From an uncultured Moheibacter sp. (GTDB taxonomy: Bacteria > Bacteroidota > Bacteroidia > Flavobacteriales > Weeksellaceae): 9,077 nucleotides of DNA. Where the stretch lies: the NCBI GenBank assembly GCA_937875605.1, contig CALLXZ010000335.1:1-9077 (forward strand), read 5' to 3'. A program made the position numbers and the translations under genes. A model generated the notes under the pieces. It searched no databases, was not told where the DNA came from, and saw nothing but the letters and a program-made list of their open reading frames with translations. Positions 1 to 6,446 of this stretch are shown one piece after another (the stretch's first letter is position 1; every line of letters begins with the position of its first letter).

Positions 1-352
1 TATCGTTATAAAATTGGAAGAATTCTCCTTTTTGGGTAAAGAAATTCAACATGAAGTTACGATCTCCATAATTAAATTCACCATTCCCCAATGTTCCCGG
101 CTTTCCAGTCATAAAGGCATAGTTCCCGTTTTTTGTATTGATAAAAATGAACATTTCAGAGGCAGTTCCATTGTTATTGGTTTCGACTTTTATTTTTTTA
201 TCGAATTTGAAACGTTGCCCTTGCTGGGAAGTATTTCCGTTTACCAAATAGGGTACATCTAACCAAGAAGCAAGTCCTTCCGAGATTTGGGTTGGAGCTT
301 GTGCTGAAACCAATACAGGAATTAAAAAGGCGAGTAGGATAAATTTTTTCAT
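1..352 (-). CDS. Secreted protein of unknown function, N-terminal part (3' end outside window)
   Basis: A reading frame open from an ATG at 352 to the left edge of the window gives 117 codons, so the gene is cut by the window and its length is unknown. The first residues (MKKFILLAFLIPVLVSAQA) are a typical Flavobacteriia signal peptide: two lysines, a hydrophobic core and a small-residue cleavage site before Q. The mature part is polar and rich in N, G, T and aromatic residues (for example FKFDKK, FIFINTKNG, NFFTQKGEFFQFYND), consistent with a beta-rich exported protein. I recognise no family. It lies 93 bases downstream of the OmpA-domain gene on the same strand. No TAnnTTTG promoter is visible in that gap, so it is probably the distal gene of the LRR-OmpA operon. 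The start is supported by the signal peptide beginning right at this ATG. Confidence 0.8.
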   Translation of the reverse strand, partial: MKKFILLAFLIPVLVSAQAPTQISEGLASWLDVPYLVNGNTSQQGQRFKFDKKIKVETNNNGTASEMFIFINTKNGNYAFMTGKPGTLGNGEFNYGDRNFMLNFFTQKGEFFQFYND

Positions 353-375
353 TGTCGAATTTATTTTTTGATTTA

Positions 376-423
376 AACCTTGTCAAGGTTATTTTTAGAC
401 TGTCTATCAACCTTGACAAGGTT
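376..423. repeat. Double 15-bp palindrome (REP-like element)
   Basis: AACCTTGTCAAGGTT (376-390) and AACCTTGACAAGGTT (409-423) are exact reverse complements of each other. Each is also palindromic on its own, with seven-base arms around one central base. The 18-base spacer contains a further small palindrome, AGAC-T-GTCT (397-405). The whole can form one 15-bp hairpin or a cluster of small hairpins. It lies between two same-strand genes. On the minus strand no T-run follows, so it is not a normal terminator for the OmpA gene. On the plus strand a T-rich stretch follows at 424-431, but no gene reads into it. The form matches intergenic REP-type elements. That class is an inference, since no other copy is in the window. 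Confidence 0.7.
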
Positions 424-445
424 ATATTTTTTTGTAAAGAATCAA

Positions 446-1750
446 TTATAATTTTCTGAATTCAACTCTTCGGTTTTGTTTTTTTCCATCGGCTGAACTA
501 TTGGAGGAAACCGGTTCCGATTCTCCTTTTCCGGAGGTTATCAATCGGGAACTTTCGACTCCGTGTTTGGAAACCAAATAATCACGAACGCTTTTTGCGC
601 GGTCTTCGCTCAATTTTTGATTGGCATCTTCCGCTCCGTCGCCATCAGTATGTCCGATGATCAATACTTTTATCGTTGGATTATCTTTTAGTGCAACACC
701 CAATTCGTCCAAAATAGATTGACTTCCTGATTTTAAATTTGATTTTCCACTGTCAAATAAAATGTCGCTTGATGAGAATTCTCCGGTTTCGATCAGCTTG
801 TGACGGGTATCGCCACCGGCTTCTGCTAAGCGCAGATTGGCAATGTAGAGTTTGTCATTTTTAGTGTAATATTCGCTCGTAAAGAAGACAATACTGTTGT
901 AATTCACATCTGAAAATGCCTGTGGTAAATCCCAAATTTTTTCTCCGTTCACATACACTCTTAAACGGTTTTTTTGTCTCCAAACCTGAACTTTTGCTGT
1001 GTTTTGGTTTTTGTGGAAAGTGTCCAATCCTAAATTGTTTTCAATGACTTTCTTCCCGTTTGAAAAACTGGTCAAATAACTTTTTCCTTTCGCTCCGGCA
1101 CCTGCATCTTGCGGTGAAAAAGACACGATAATGCCTTCTTTTCCGGTTTTGAATTGTCCCCATTTCAGATAATCCGATTTCTCATTGGCTTGTGTGAAAA
1201 CCAAGTTCAAAGGCGTGGAATAAAAAGAATAATCATCGGTAGCATACAGATCAAATTCAAAAGTAAAGTTTTCCGGAAGTCGTTTGATATGCGTTGGCGC
1301 AAATGATCCTTTTGAATACAAATGAAGCCATTTGGTGTCGTCGCCTGAAAAAGTTACGACTTCACCACCGCTGTTTGTGTACCAATTTACCGGAAAGTCC
1401 CCGATGGCATCCTGTTTGAAATCTTCTGTTGCAATTATTTTATTTCCGGGAATGAAATCCTTTGCGGATTGTGCAGAACCTTTTCCTTTGGCTTTTCCGC
1501 TATTGTCAGATTCGCCGGAATCGGAAGATTCTGTTTTTGAACCTTTCCCTTTTTTCTTCTTTTTTTCTTTTTTACCGCCTAAAACTTCGTCCATCGCTTC
1601 GTCGGTTTTTTTAGAAGCTTCCCGTTCTACGCGGTTCTCTACGGTTCGTTCCGCCGCTTTAACTGCTTTGTCTCCCAATTTTTCAAGGAATTGCGCTTGG
1701 GAAAACTGGATGCCGAAAATTGTAATTAAAAGTATAAATAAGGTTTTCAT
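446..1750 (-). CDS. Exported OmpA-family protein with concanavalin/LamG-like middle domain
   Basis: 434 residues. Residues 1-20 are a signal peptide ending FSQAQ. Residues 21-100 are charged and probably extended or helical, with a lysine-rich run at about 59-72 (GGKKEKKKKKGKG) and a Ser/Gly/Asp-rich stretch. Residues about 105-315 look like a jelly-roll (LamG/concanavalin-like) domain: FTFEFDLYA, KVQVWRQKNRLRVYVNGEKIWDLP and a closing YIANLRLAE. Residues about 325-434 are an OmpA C-terminal peptidoglycan-binding domain with ILFDSGKSNL, GHTDGDG, NQKLSEDRAKSVRDYL and NRRVEF. The conserved peptidoglycan-contacting Asp369 and Arg384 have the family spacing of 15. The protein probably sits in the periplasm or outer membrane and is held to the cell wall, while the middle domain may bind a glycan or protein. 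It starts 10 bases after the LRR gene stop, so the two are almost certainly co-transcribed. The ligand is unknown. Confidence 0.9.
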   Translation of the reverse strand: MKTLFILLITIFGIQFSQAQFLEKLGDKAVKAAERTVENRVEREASKKTDEAMDEVLGGKKEKKKKKGKGSKTESSDSGESDNSGKAKGKGSAQSAKDFIPGNKIIATEDFKQDAIGDFPVNWYTNSGGEVVTFSGDDTKWLHLYSKGSFAPTHIKRLPENFTFEFDLYATDDYSFYSTPLNLVFTQANEKSDYLKWGQFKTGKEGIIVSFSPQDAGAGAKGKSYLTSFSNGKKVIENNLGLDTFHKNQNTAKVQVWRQKNRLRVYVNGEKIWDLPQAFSDVNYNSIVFFTSEYYTKNDKLYIANLRLAEAGGDTRHKLIETGEFSSSDILFDSGKSNLKSGSQSILDELGVALKDNPTIKVLIIGHTDGDGAEDANQKLSEDRAKSVRDYLVSKHGVESSRLITSGKGESEPVSSNSSADGKKQNRRVEFRKL

Positions 1751-1760
1751 GATGAATATT

Positions 1761-2753
1761 TTATTTAATGATGATTTTTTCTGTGAATACTTTTCCGATT
1801 TGGGTTTGGATTCTAACCAAATAAGTTCCTTTTGACAATTGATTTACATTGATTTGTTGAATGTTTTCTCCTTTTTTCTGAACAATTTTTTGTCCGGAAA
1901 TTGTGTAGATTTCAACTAAACTAATTCTTTCAGAGTGTTTTACATTGAATTGATTTCGAACAGGATTTGGATAAATTTCAACTTCAGAAAAAACTTGCTC
2001 GTTTAATCCTAAAATACAATTTTCACTAAATGTAACACCTTCCTGAACATCCCATTCCGCAGGAATAATTCCTACAAATTCAGGATCTATTTGGATACAT
2101 TCCAAAACTGTATTTCCATGAACATACATATCTAAAATCGCATTGTTTCCATTTTGAAAATTGATCATTCTCAGGCTTGATAAGTCCGATAATGAGACAA
2201 ATTCCAAATTTTGATTTTTCACAAAATCAAGTATTACATGAGGATTCCCTACAGAAGTTATACGTTTTAAATTGGGGTTATGCATTAATTCTAAATCTCC
2301 GATGTTGTTATATCCGATTTGCAAATCTTCTAAATTTGGATTGTTACTAACATCGAGTTCGTTTAAACTACTACCACTGATGCTGATGGTACGCAAATCA
2401 GGATTCTGAGACACATCTAAACTTTCCAAATGGTTTTGCCAGGCTATAAAATTCTGAAGTAGAGACAGAGTCGTAAGATTGACATGGGTGAGGTTATTTT
2501 TCTGACAATAAAGTTGTTTTATATTTACAAACGCTTCCACACCAGTCATATCCGAAATATCGCTTTCTGCCACATCCAATGCCAAATGCAAAGCCGCTGC
2601 TTCCGAAACCTGTATTTCGCCGTCTCCATTTATGTCGATTACAGGATCATGCGCTATAAGTGCTGCTTTAAAATTGGGATCCGGAATGGTTACAGTTTGG
2701 GAAAACCCAATTTGTATTGCCAAAATAAATAGGGTAGAAGTGATTGCTTTCAT
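1761..2753 (-). CDS. Secreted leucine-rich-repeat protein with T9SS C-terminal sorting domain
   Basis: 330 residues. Residues 1-19 are a signal peptide (MKAITSTLFILAIQIGFSQ). Residues 23-55 carry the pattern common in flavobacterial LRR proteins, with DPNFKAALI and DINGDGEIQVSEA, a calcium-loop-like sequence with spaced acidic residues. Residues about 70-225 are irregular leucine-rich repeats (LTHVNLTTLSLLQNF, LESLDVSQNPDL, LNELDVSNNPNLEDL, LELMHNPNLKRI). Residues about 257-330 are a type A T9SS sorting domain: VEIYPNPVRNQFNV, VEIYTISGQKI, INVNQLSKGTYLVRI and a C-terminal EKIIIK. In this family the tail directs export through the outer membrane and is then removed, leaving the protein on the surface or released. 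The LRR region suggests protein or glycan binding. It is the first gene of a leftward operon with the OmpA protein and is preceded by one copy of the palindromic promoter element described separately. Confidence 0.9.
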   Translation of the reverse strand: MKAITSTLFILAIQIGFSQTVTIPDPNFKAALIAHDPVIDINGDGEIQVSEAAALHLALDVAESDISDMTGVEAFVNIKQLYCQKNNLTHVNLTTLSLLQNFIAWQNHLESLDVSQNPDLRTISISGSSLNELDVSNNPNLEDLQIGYNNIGDLELMHNPNLKRITSVGNPHVILDFVKNQNLEFVSLSDLSSLRMINFQNGNNAILDMYVHGNTVLECIQIDPEFVGIIPAEWDVQEGVTFSENCILGLNEQVFSEVEIYPNPVRNQFNVKHSERISLVEIYTISGQKIVQKKGENIQQINVNQLSKGTYLVRIQTQIGKVFTEKIIIK

Positions 2754-2771
2754 TTGATAAATTATTTGAAG

Positions 2772-2817
2772 TAAAATTATTTTTTTAGGTGTTTCAGGTC
2801 AACTACATAAATATGTA
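2772..2817 (-). promoter_or_regulatory. Promoter with palindromic box for the LRR-OmpA operon
   Basis: On the minus strand, TACATATTTATGTA (2817-2804, a perfect 6-2-6 palindrome) is followed at once by GTTG (2803-2800), exactly 20 bases, and TAATTTTA (2779-2772). GTTG and TAATTTTA fit the Bacteroidota -33 (TTG) and -7 (TAnnTTTG) elements except for the last base. The leader would be only about 14 nt before the ATG at 2753. The 18-base box plus GTTG is identical to the one before the gene at 2984-4069. The palindrome lies directly upstream of -33, the usual place of an activator. Confidence 0.65.
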
Positions 2818-2821
2818 TAAA

Positions 2822-2851
2822 CTGTTCGTTTTCAGTTTCCGGATAATTTTG
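2822..2851 (+). promoter_or_regulatory. Possible rightward promoter opposite the LRR gene
   Basis: TAATTTTG (2844-2851) is an exact match to the Bacteroidota -7 pattern TAnnTTTG. The -33 position, 19 bases upstream, holds CTG (2822-2824), one mismatch from TTG. The palindromic box at 2804-2817 ends four bases before this, so it could act on promoters in both directions. The match is weak by itself. It is mentioned because a rightward terminator at 2935-2966 otherwise has no transcript to stop. Confidence 0.3.
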
Positions 2852-2856
2852 GAAAA

Positions 2857-2966
2857 AGAGATTGAAAAGCTATGAACCGGAGCAGATACAACCAAATAAC
2901 TACAATCAGAACCATATATCCCAATACCGACGATAAAGCTGACTCGAAATTTGGGTCAGCTTTTTT
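2857..2966 (+). ncRNA. Possible small RNA, about 110 nt, between the two T9SS genes
   Basis: The stretch between the candidate -7 element at 2844-2851 and the terminator at 2935-2966 has no convincing protein gene. The only ATG-led frame (2872-2994, 40 codons) runs through the terminator and into the neighbouring gene and is unlikely to be used. The T-run of the terminator is much better on the plus strand (six T) than on the minus strand (three T). The alternative is that the hairpin serves only the leftward gene ending at 2984. No sequence family is recognised. Confidence 0.3.
2935..2966 (+). terminator. Intrinsic terminator, probably usable in both directions
   Basis: AAAGCTGAC (2935-2943) pairs perfectly with GTCAGCTTT (2955-2963) around an 11-base loop, and T's continue to 2966 on the plus strand. 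Read leftward, the hairpin lies about 20 bases after the stop codon of the triple-repeat gene at 2984 and is followed by TTTATC, a weaker U-tract. It may therefore end that gene as well as a rightward transcript. Confidence 0.75.
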
Positions 2967-2983
2967 CATACTAAATAAGGTCA

Positions 2984-4069
2984 TTATTTTTTAATCAGTT
3001 TCTGACTACGATTACCTTTATCGGTTTTTACATTTGCCAAATAAATTCCTTTTGGTAAACCTGAAACATCGATTTGAAGATTTGTGCCAGATTTTTTTGA
3101 ATTTATAATTACTTTTCCGCTGACATCATAAATTGTGATGTCTTTGATTTCGGATTTAGAACTGAAATTAACAATATCAATTGCCGGATTGGGATAAATT
3201 TCAATTTTATCCATTTTAACTGATTGATCTTCTGTGCCAAGGATTTCATCAGGAACGATAAAGTCAAACCATACATTTTCAGGAAAAGAAGGACCGTATG
3301 AAAATACTCTCCAATAACCTTCAAAATAATAAGCATCTGTCACATAGGGCAAATAAGTTTCATTTTCACCGCCAGGATAACCCCAATAATGACCGTATAA
3401 AAAGACTGCGTCAGGATTTCCATTGAGTAGCGGGTCGTCAATTATCATGGTAGAGCCGGCGATGTTGGAAGCATTTGATACTTTTGAAAATCTCGTTGCA
3501 GTTTCACCGGAACCACTCATAACAAAAAATGCAGCACCTTCGGGAATGAAGGTACGACTTTCTTCATATATGATTCTATTTCCTGCATTAAACCATGTTC
3601 CATAATTACCGGTATTGTATACACCATTTGGGTTATAATAATGATTCGTAAATAAATACTGACCTTGTTCATAACCACTCAAAGTTGTTTGATGTTCGAA
3701 TATATTAGTGTTATTTGCAATATGAACCTGCACATTGCTATCGTCAGGAATGTATATGTTGAATTGGACACCTATCGGCATAGTGACCATGTTTTCATTG
3801 TAAATAGTCCAGTTTGAGCCATTATACCAGATTCCCGTAGGATTGTTATTTACCGTATCTTCATCGTCAGATCGTTGAGAAAATAAAAATCTTGCATTAG
3901 GATTTCCGTTTAAATCCGGATGGTCAATATACGTCAAATTCGACGCAATATTGTCGGCAGTTGCAATATGCACAAAGCCTTTGTCCTGGGCATTAATTCC
4001 AGCTGTCCAAAGAAATAAACAGCATAAAATGGCGGTTTTTGTTGGTTTTAAAAATATAAAATTTTTCAT
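2984..4069 (-). CDS. Secreted triple-repeat protein with T9SS C-terminal sorting domain
   Basis: 361 residues. Residues 1-28 form a signal peptide (core ILCCLFLWTAG, cleavage near INAQ). Residues about 32-273 consist of three tandem repeats of roughly 75-80 residues. Each has an opening strand (VHIATADNI, VQVHIANNT, RFSKVSNAS), a D/N-G-N-P or G-Y element before a FLF/FLY strand (LNGNPNARFLF at 53-63, GYEQGQYLF at 132-140, LNGNPDAVFLY at 215-225), an aromatic strand (WYNGSNWTIYNE, WFNAGNRIIYEE, YYFEGYWRVFSY) and a P-x-G/N-V/A-x-F closing strand. Residues about 287-361 are a type A T9SS tail with IEIYPNPAIDIVNF, ITIYDVSGKVI and VSGLPKGIYLANVKTD. The repeat resembles uncharacterised domains (DUF) of secreted bacterial proteins, but I cannot name it with certainty. 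The gene is divergent from the histidine kinase and has its own palindromic-box promoter. Confidence 0.85.
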   Translation of the reverse strand: MKNFIFLKPTKTAILCCLFLWTAGINAQDKGFVHIATADNIASNLTYIDHPDLNGNPNARFLFSQRSDDEDTVNNNPTGIWYNGSNWTIYNENMVTMPIGVQFNIYIPDDSNVQVHIANNTNIFEHQTTLSGYEQGQYLFTNHYYNPNGVYNTGNYGTWFNAGNRIIYEESRTFIPEGAAFFVMSGSGETATRFSKVSNASNIAGSTMIIDDPLLNGNPDAVFLYGHYWGYPGGENETYLPYVTDAYYFEGYWRVFSYGPSFPENVWFDFIVPDEILGTEDQSVKMDKIEIYPNPAIDIVNFSSKSEIKDITIYDVSGKVIINSKKSGTNLQIDVSGLPKGIYLANVKTDKGNRSQKLIKK

Positions 4070-4084
4070 AATTCTTTTTTTTTA

Positions 4085-4130
4085 CAAATGTATTTTTGAG
4101 AACAAAGGAGAGCAACTACATAAATATGTA
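4085..4130 (-). promoter_or_regulatory. Promoter with palindromic box for the triple-repeat secreted protein
   Basis: On the minus strand, TACATATTTATGTA (4130-4117) is followed directly by GTTG (4116-4113), exactly 20 bases, and TACATTTG (4092-4085). The last element matches TAnnTTTG perfectly. Start of transcription is expected near 4080, giving a leader of about 11 nt that falls in a run of nine A. The palindrome lies about 60 bases before the ATG of the divergent histidine kinase at 4190, so it might influence that gene too. On that side only TATATTTA (4148-4155), without a clear -33 element, is available. Confidence 0.75.
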
Positions 4131-4189
4131 ATTTTTAGAAGTTATCGTATATTTAAACTCTGATTTAACCCTGTCTAAAATCCCATTTT

Positions 4190-6403
4190 ATGTTTTCAAT
4201 CTCGGCTAAACTGATTTTTGATTACCAACTATGGATCGGTATAATATTGATTTTTTCCGGTTCTGTAGCGAATGCCCAAACCGACAATTTCAATCCGCAT
4301 CTGGTTAACGCAAAAAATTTAATAGAATCCCTAAAATATGTTGATGCGGAATCCGAACTTCAGAAATTTTTTGCCAATTCGGAAAACCTAAAAAACAAAA
4401 AGTTAGCCGCTAAAGCATATGACCTCATGGCAGACCTTAATTTCAAAATCGGAAAAATGAAGGTCATGAACGAATACAACTCCCAACTTCTACCACTCGC
4501 ATCTGAACTAAAAGACACATTGTTGATAGCCGAAGTTTACAATCGTTTGGGTGTATTTGAAATGCAGGAAGGAAACGCAAAAGAATCCGAAAAACACTTC
4601 CGTAAAGCACTTTCCTTAGGAATTGAAAAATCCAAATCCTCATTGACAGCCGAAATCTATAGCAATATGGCGTCTAATTATTTTACCGCAGGTGAAAAAG
4701 ACAAAGCGGTCGAATGGTTTTTTAAATCCCTGCAACTCAGAGAAAAATTAAACGATCAAGAAGGACAGGGTGAAACCTATAGCAACATCGCTTCGGTTTA
4801 TTATCTCATGGGACGCATAGACGATGCCATTCAATTTCAAAAAAAAAGCGTTTCGGTACGAGAAAAAATAAACGATACTTCCGGTTTGGTAATAAACCAT
4901 AGCAATTTAGGGCAATTGTATTTATTGAAAAATCAAATTGAAGAAGGATTTCCACATTTTAAAAAATCAGCGGAATATGCAGAAATGACACAAAACTCCA
5001 AATTGATGGCTTCCGCTTATTCGGGTTTGGCGATTTATTACAATAAAATTAAAGATCACACTCACGCGTTGGAATGGTACGGCAAAGCAATCAAGATATT
5101 TGAAGAGTCAGATAACAAACCTTTACTCTCCCGATTGTATGTTTCAGCAGCAAATTCAGCAAAAGAAATAAAAGATACGGCAACGGCTTCTGAGTATTAT
5201 AAAAAAGGATTGGACATTTCACTTGCGCTTAAAAACAAAGAAAACATAAGCAATGCGTATGAAAAATTAAGCAATTTTTATCAAGAACAAAATCAACCTG
5301 AGAAAGCGCTCGAATACTACAAAAATCACGTAGTATATCGGGATAGCATAAATACAACCAGTAATCTGACAAAGATTGAAGAAATAAGAACCCAATACGA
5401 AACCGAGAAAAAGGACAACGAAATTCTGAGATTGCAAACCGAGCAGCAAATCAGCGATTTGGAAATCGAAAAACAAAAAGCCATTATCTCCGGAAATATG
5501 GCGGAAGCCGAACGTATCCAGAACGAAATCGACCTTTTAGCCCAAACACAGGCATTGAATGATTTGAAAATCAAACGACAGGAAGAGGAATTAGAGAAAA
5601 AAGAATTAATTGCCAAAACCAACGAACAGGAATTACTACTCGCCCGACAGCAAAAGGAATTGGATGAACAGAAATTATCAGACCAACGACTATTTAGAAA
5701 TATTTTAATCGGCGGATTTTTCGTTCTTCTCTTATTGGGTTGGGGATTATTTAACCGCTATAAATTAAAAAAGAAACTGGAACAACAAGAAGCATTGCTT
5801 TCTGTCCGAAATCATATCGCACGGGATTTGCATGATAAAGTTGGTTCCACACTTACCGGAATTAAAATTCTTTCAGAAGTTTCAGCAAAAAACATGAATC
5901 AGGAAAACGATAAAACAATTTCATTTATCAACCAAATCACCGAACAAACCAAATCCATCCAGCAGGAAATGAGCGACATCGTTTGGGCAATCAATCCCAA
6001 CAACGATAAAATAGAAAATTTAGTTGTCAGAATGCGTGAATATCTGGCACAAACCTTAGAACCGAAAGACATCGAAATCGAAATGAAAGTGGATAAAGAT
6101 GCATTGGATCAAAATTTAAATATGAGCAACCGAAAGGAATTCTTTCTTATTTTTCGTGAGGCGGTCAATAATATTGCCAAACATTCTGAAGCAAAAAAAG
6201 TAGAAATTTCGGTTACGAAAAAAGGAAATAATTTAGAAATGCAGATTCGAGATGATGGAAAAGGAATGGATATTACCAAAATAACTTCTTCCAACGGTTT
6301 GAAAAATATGAACGAACGAACCAATGCACTGAAAGGGAAATTAAACATCCATTCAGAATTAGAAAAAGGTACGCATATATTGCTGGAATTTCCCGCTACA
6401 TAA
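4190..6403 (+). CDS. Sensor histidine kinase with TPR sensor region (NarX/HisKA_3 type)
   Basis: 737 residues. Residues 1-30 act as a signal or membrane-anchor sequence (hydrophobic LWIGIILIFSGSVANAQ). Residues about 35-390 are tandem TPR helices (AEIYSNMASNYFTAGEKDKA, ETYSNIASVYYLMGRIDDA, EYYKKGLDISLALKNKEN). Residues about 390-500 are a long coiled coil rich in E, K and Q. One membrane helix follows at about 503-523 (ILIGGFFVLLLLGWGLF). The HisKA_3 dimerisation motif ARDLHDKVGSTLTGI has the phospho-acceptor His548. The ATPase domain has its N-box around Asn660/Asn661 (REAVNNIAKH), DDGKGM from 688, and GLKNMNERTNALKGKL. All catalytic parts are present. The likely topology is TPR outside the cytoplasmic membrane and kinase inside, inferred from the leader and the single later helix. 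Its partner is the response regulator 43 bases downstream. The signal is unknown. Confidence 0.93.
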   Translation: MFSISAKLIFDYQLWIGIILIFSGSVANAQTDNFNPHLVNAKNLIESLKYVDAESELQKFFANSENLKNKKLAAKAYDLMADLNFKIGKMKVMNEYNSQLLPLASELKDTLLIAEVYNRLGVFEMQEGNAKESEKHFRKALSLGIEKSKSSLTAEIYSNMASNYFTAGEKDKAVEWFFKSLQLREKLNDQEGQGETYSNIASVYYLMGRIDDAIQFQKKSVSVREKINDTSGLVINHSNLGQLYLLKNQIEEGFPHFKKSAEYAEMTQNSKLMASAYSGLAIYYNKIKDHTHALEWYGKAIKIFEESDNKPLLSRLYVSAANSAKEIKDTATASEYYKKGLDISLALKNKENISNAYEKLSNFYQEQNQPEKALEYYKNHVVYRDSINTTSNLTKIEEIRTQYETEKKDNEILRLQTEQQISDLEIEKQKAIISGNMAEAERIQNEIDLLAQTQALNDLKIKRQEEELEKKELIAKTNEQELLLARQQKELDEQKLSDQRLFRNILIGGFFVLLLLGWGLFNRYKLKKKLEQQEALLSVRNHIARDLHDKVGSTLTGIKILSEVSAKNMNQENDKTISFINQITEQTKSIQQEMSDIVWAINPNNDKIENLVVRMREYLAQTLEPKDIEIEMKVDKDALDQNLNMSNRKEFFLIFREAVNNIAKHSEAKKVEISVTKKGNNLEMQIRDDGKGMDITKITSSNGLKNMNERTNALKGKLNIHSELEKGTHILLEFPAT

Positions 6404-6442
6404 TTGTGTAGTTGATTTGAATTTTTGGATAAATTAATTTTA
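6397..6442 (+). promoter_or_regulatory. Internal promoter with palindromic box before the response regulator
   Basis: TACATAATTGTGTA (6397-6410, a palindrome with one T/G mismatch) is followed directly by GTTG (6411-6414), exactly 20 bases and TAATTTTA (6435-6442). Over the 18 bases of box plus GTTG it matches the two minus-strand copies at 16 positions, and the spacing to the -7 element is the same. The box overlaps the stop codon of the kinase gene (6401-6403). Transcription would start about at the ATG at 6447, giving a leaderless mRNA. This allows the regulator to be made apart from its kinase, probably under its own control. Confidence 0.6.
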
Positions 6443-6446
6443 CACT

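Noticed and set aside
14..262. 82-codon plus-strand open frame at the left edge
   Set aside because: It lies opposite the secreted-protein gene, whose signal peptide fixes the minus strand as coding.
376..423. The repeated palindromes considered as a CRISPR array or as a normal terminator
   Set aside because: There are only two units in inverted order and no spacers. Read in the direction of the genes, no T-run follows the hairpin.
1550..1573. T-rich tract (A-runs of six, seven and six in the coding strand) in the lysine-rich spacer, considered as a phase-variation site
   Set aside because: Runs are short and broken by other bases, and such lysine codon runs are common in AT-rich genomes.
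1332..1835. 167-codon plus-strand open frame inside the OmpA-domain gene
   Set aside because: It is antisense to a gene with a signal peptide and a complete OmpA domain. Its protein (runs of F, S and P) is the mirror of the lysine-rich part and resembles no family.
2761..2780. AT-rich stretch before the LRR gene searched for a Shine-Dalgarno sequence
   Set aside because: None is present. This is usual in Bacteroidota and so is not reported as an oddity.
2872..2994. 40-codon frame (beginning MNRSRYNQ) in the gap between the T9SS genes
   Set aside because: It runs through an intrinsic terminator and overlaps the end of the neighbouring gene. There is no family pattern and no start signal.
4839..4847. 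Run of nine A in the histidine kinase gene, considered as a frameshift or slippage site
   Set aside because: The frame is intact on both sides, and a single A9 in an AT-rich gene gives no sign of programmed slippage.
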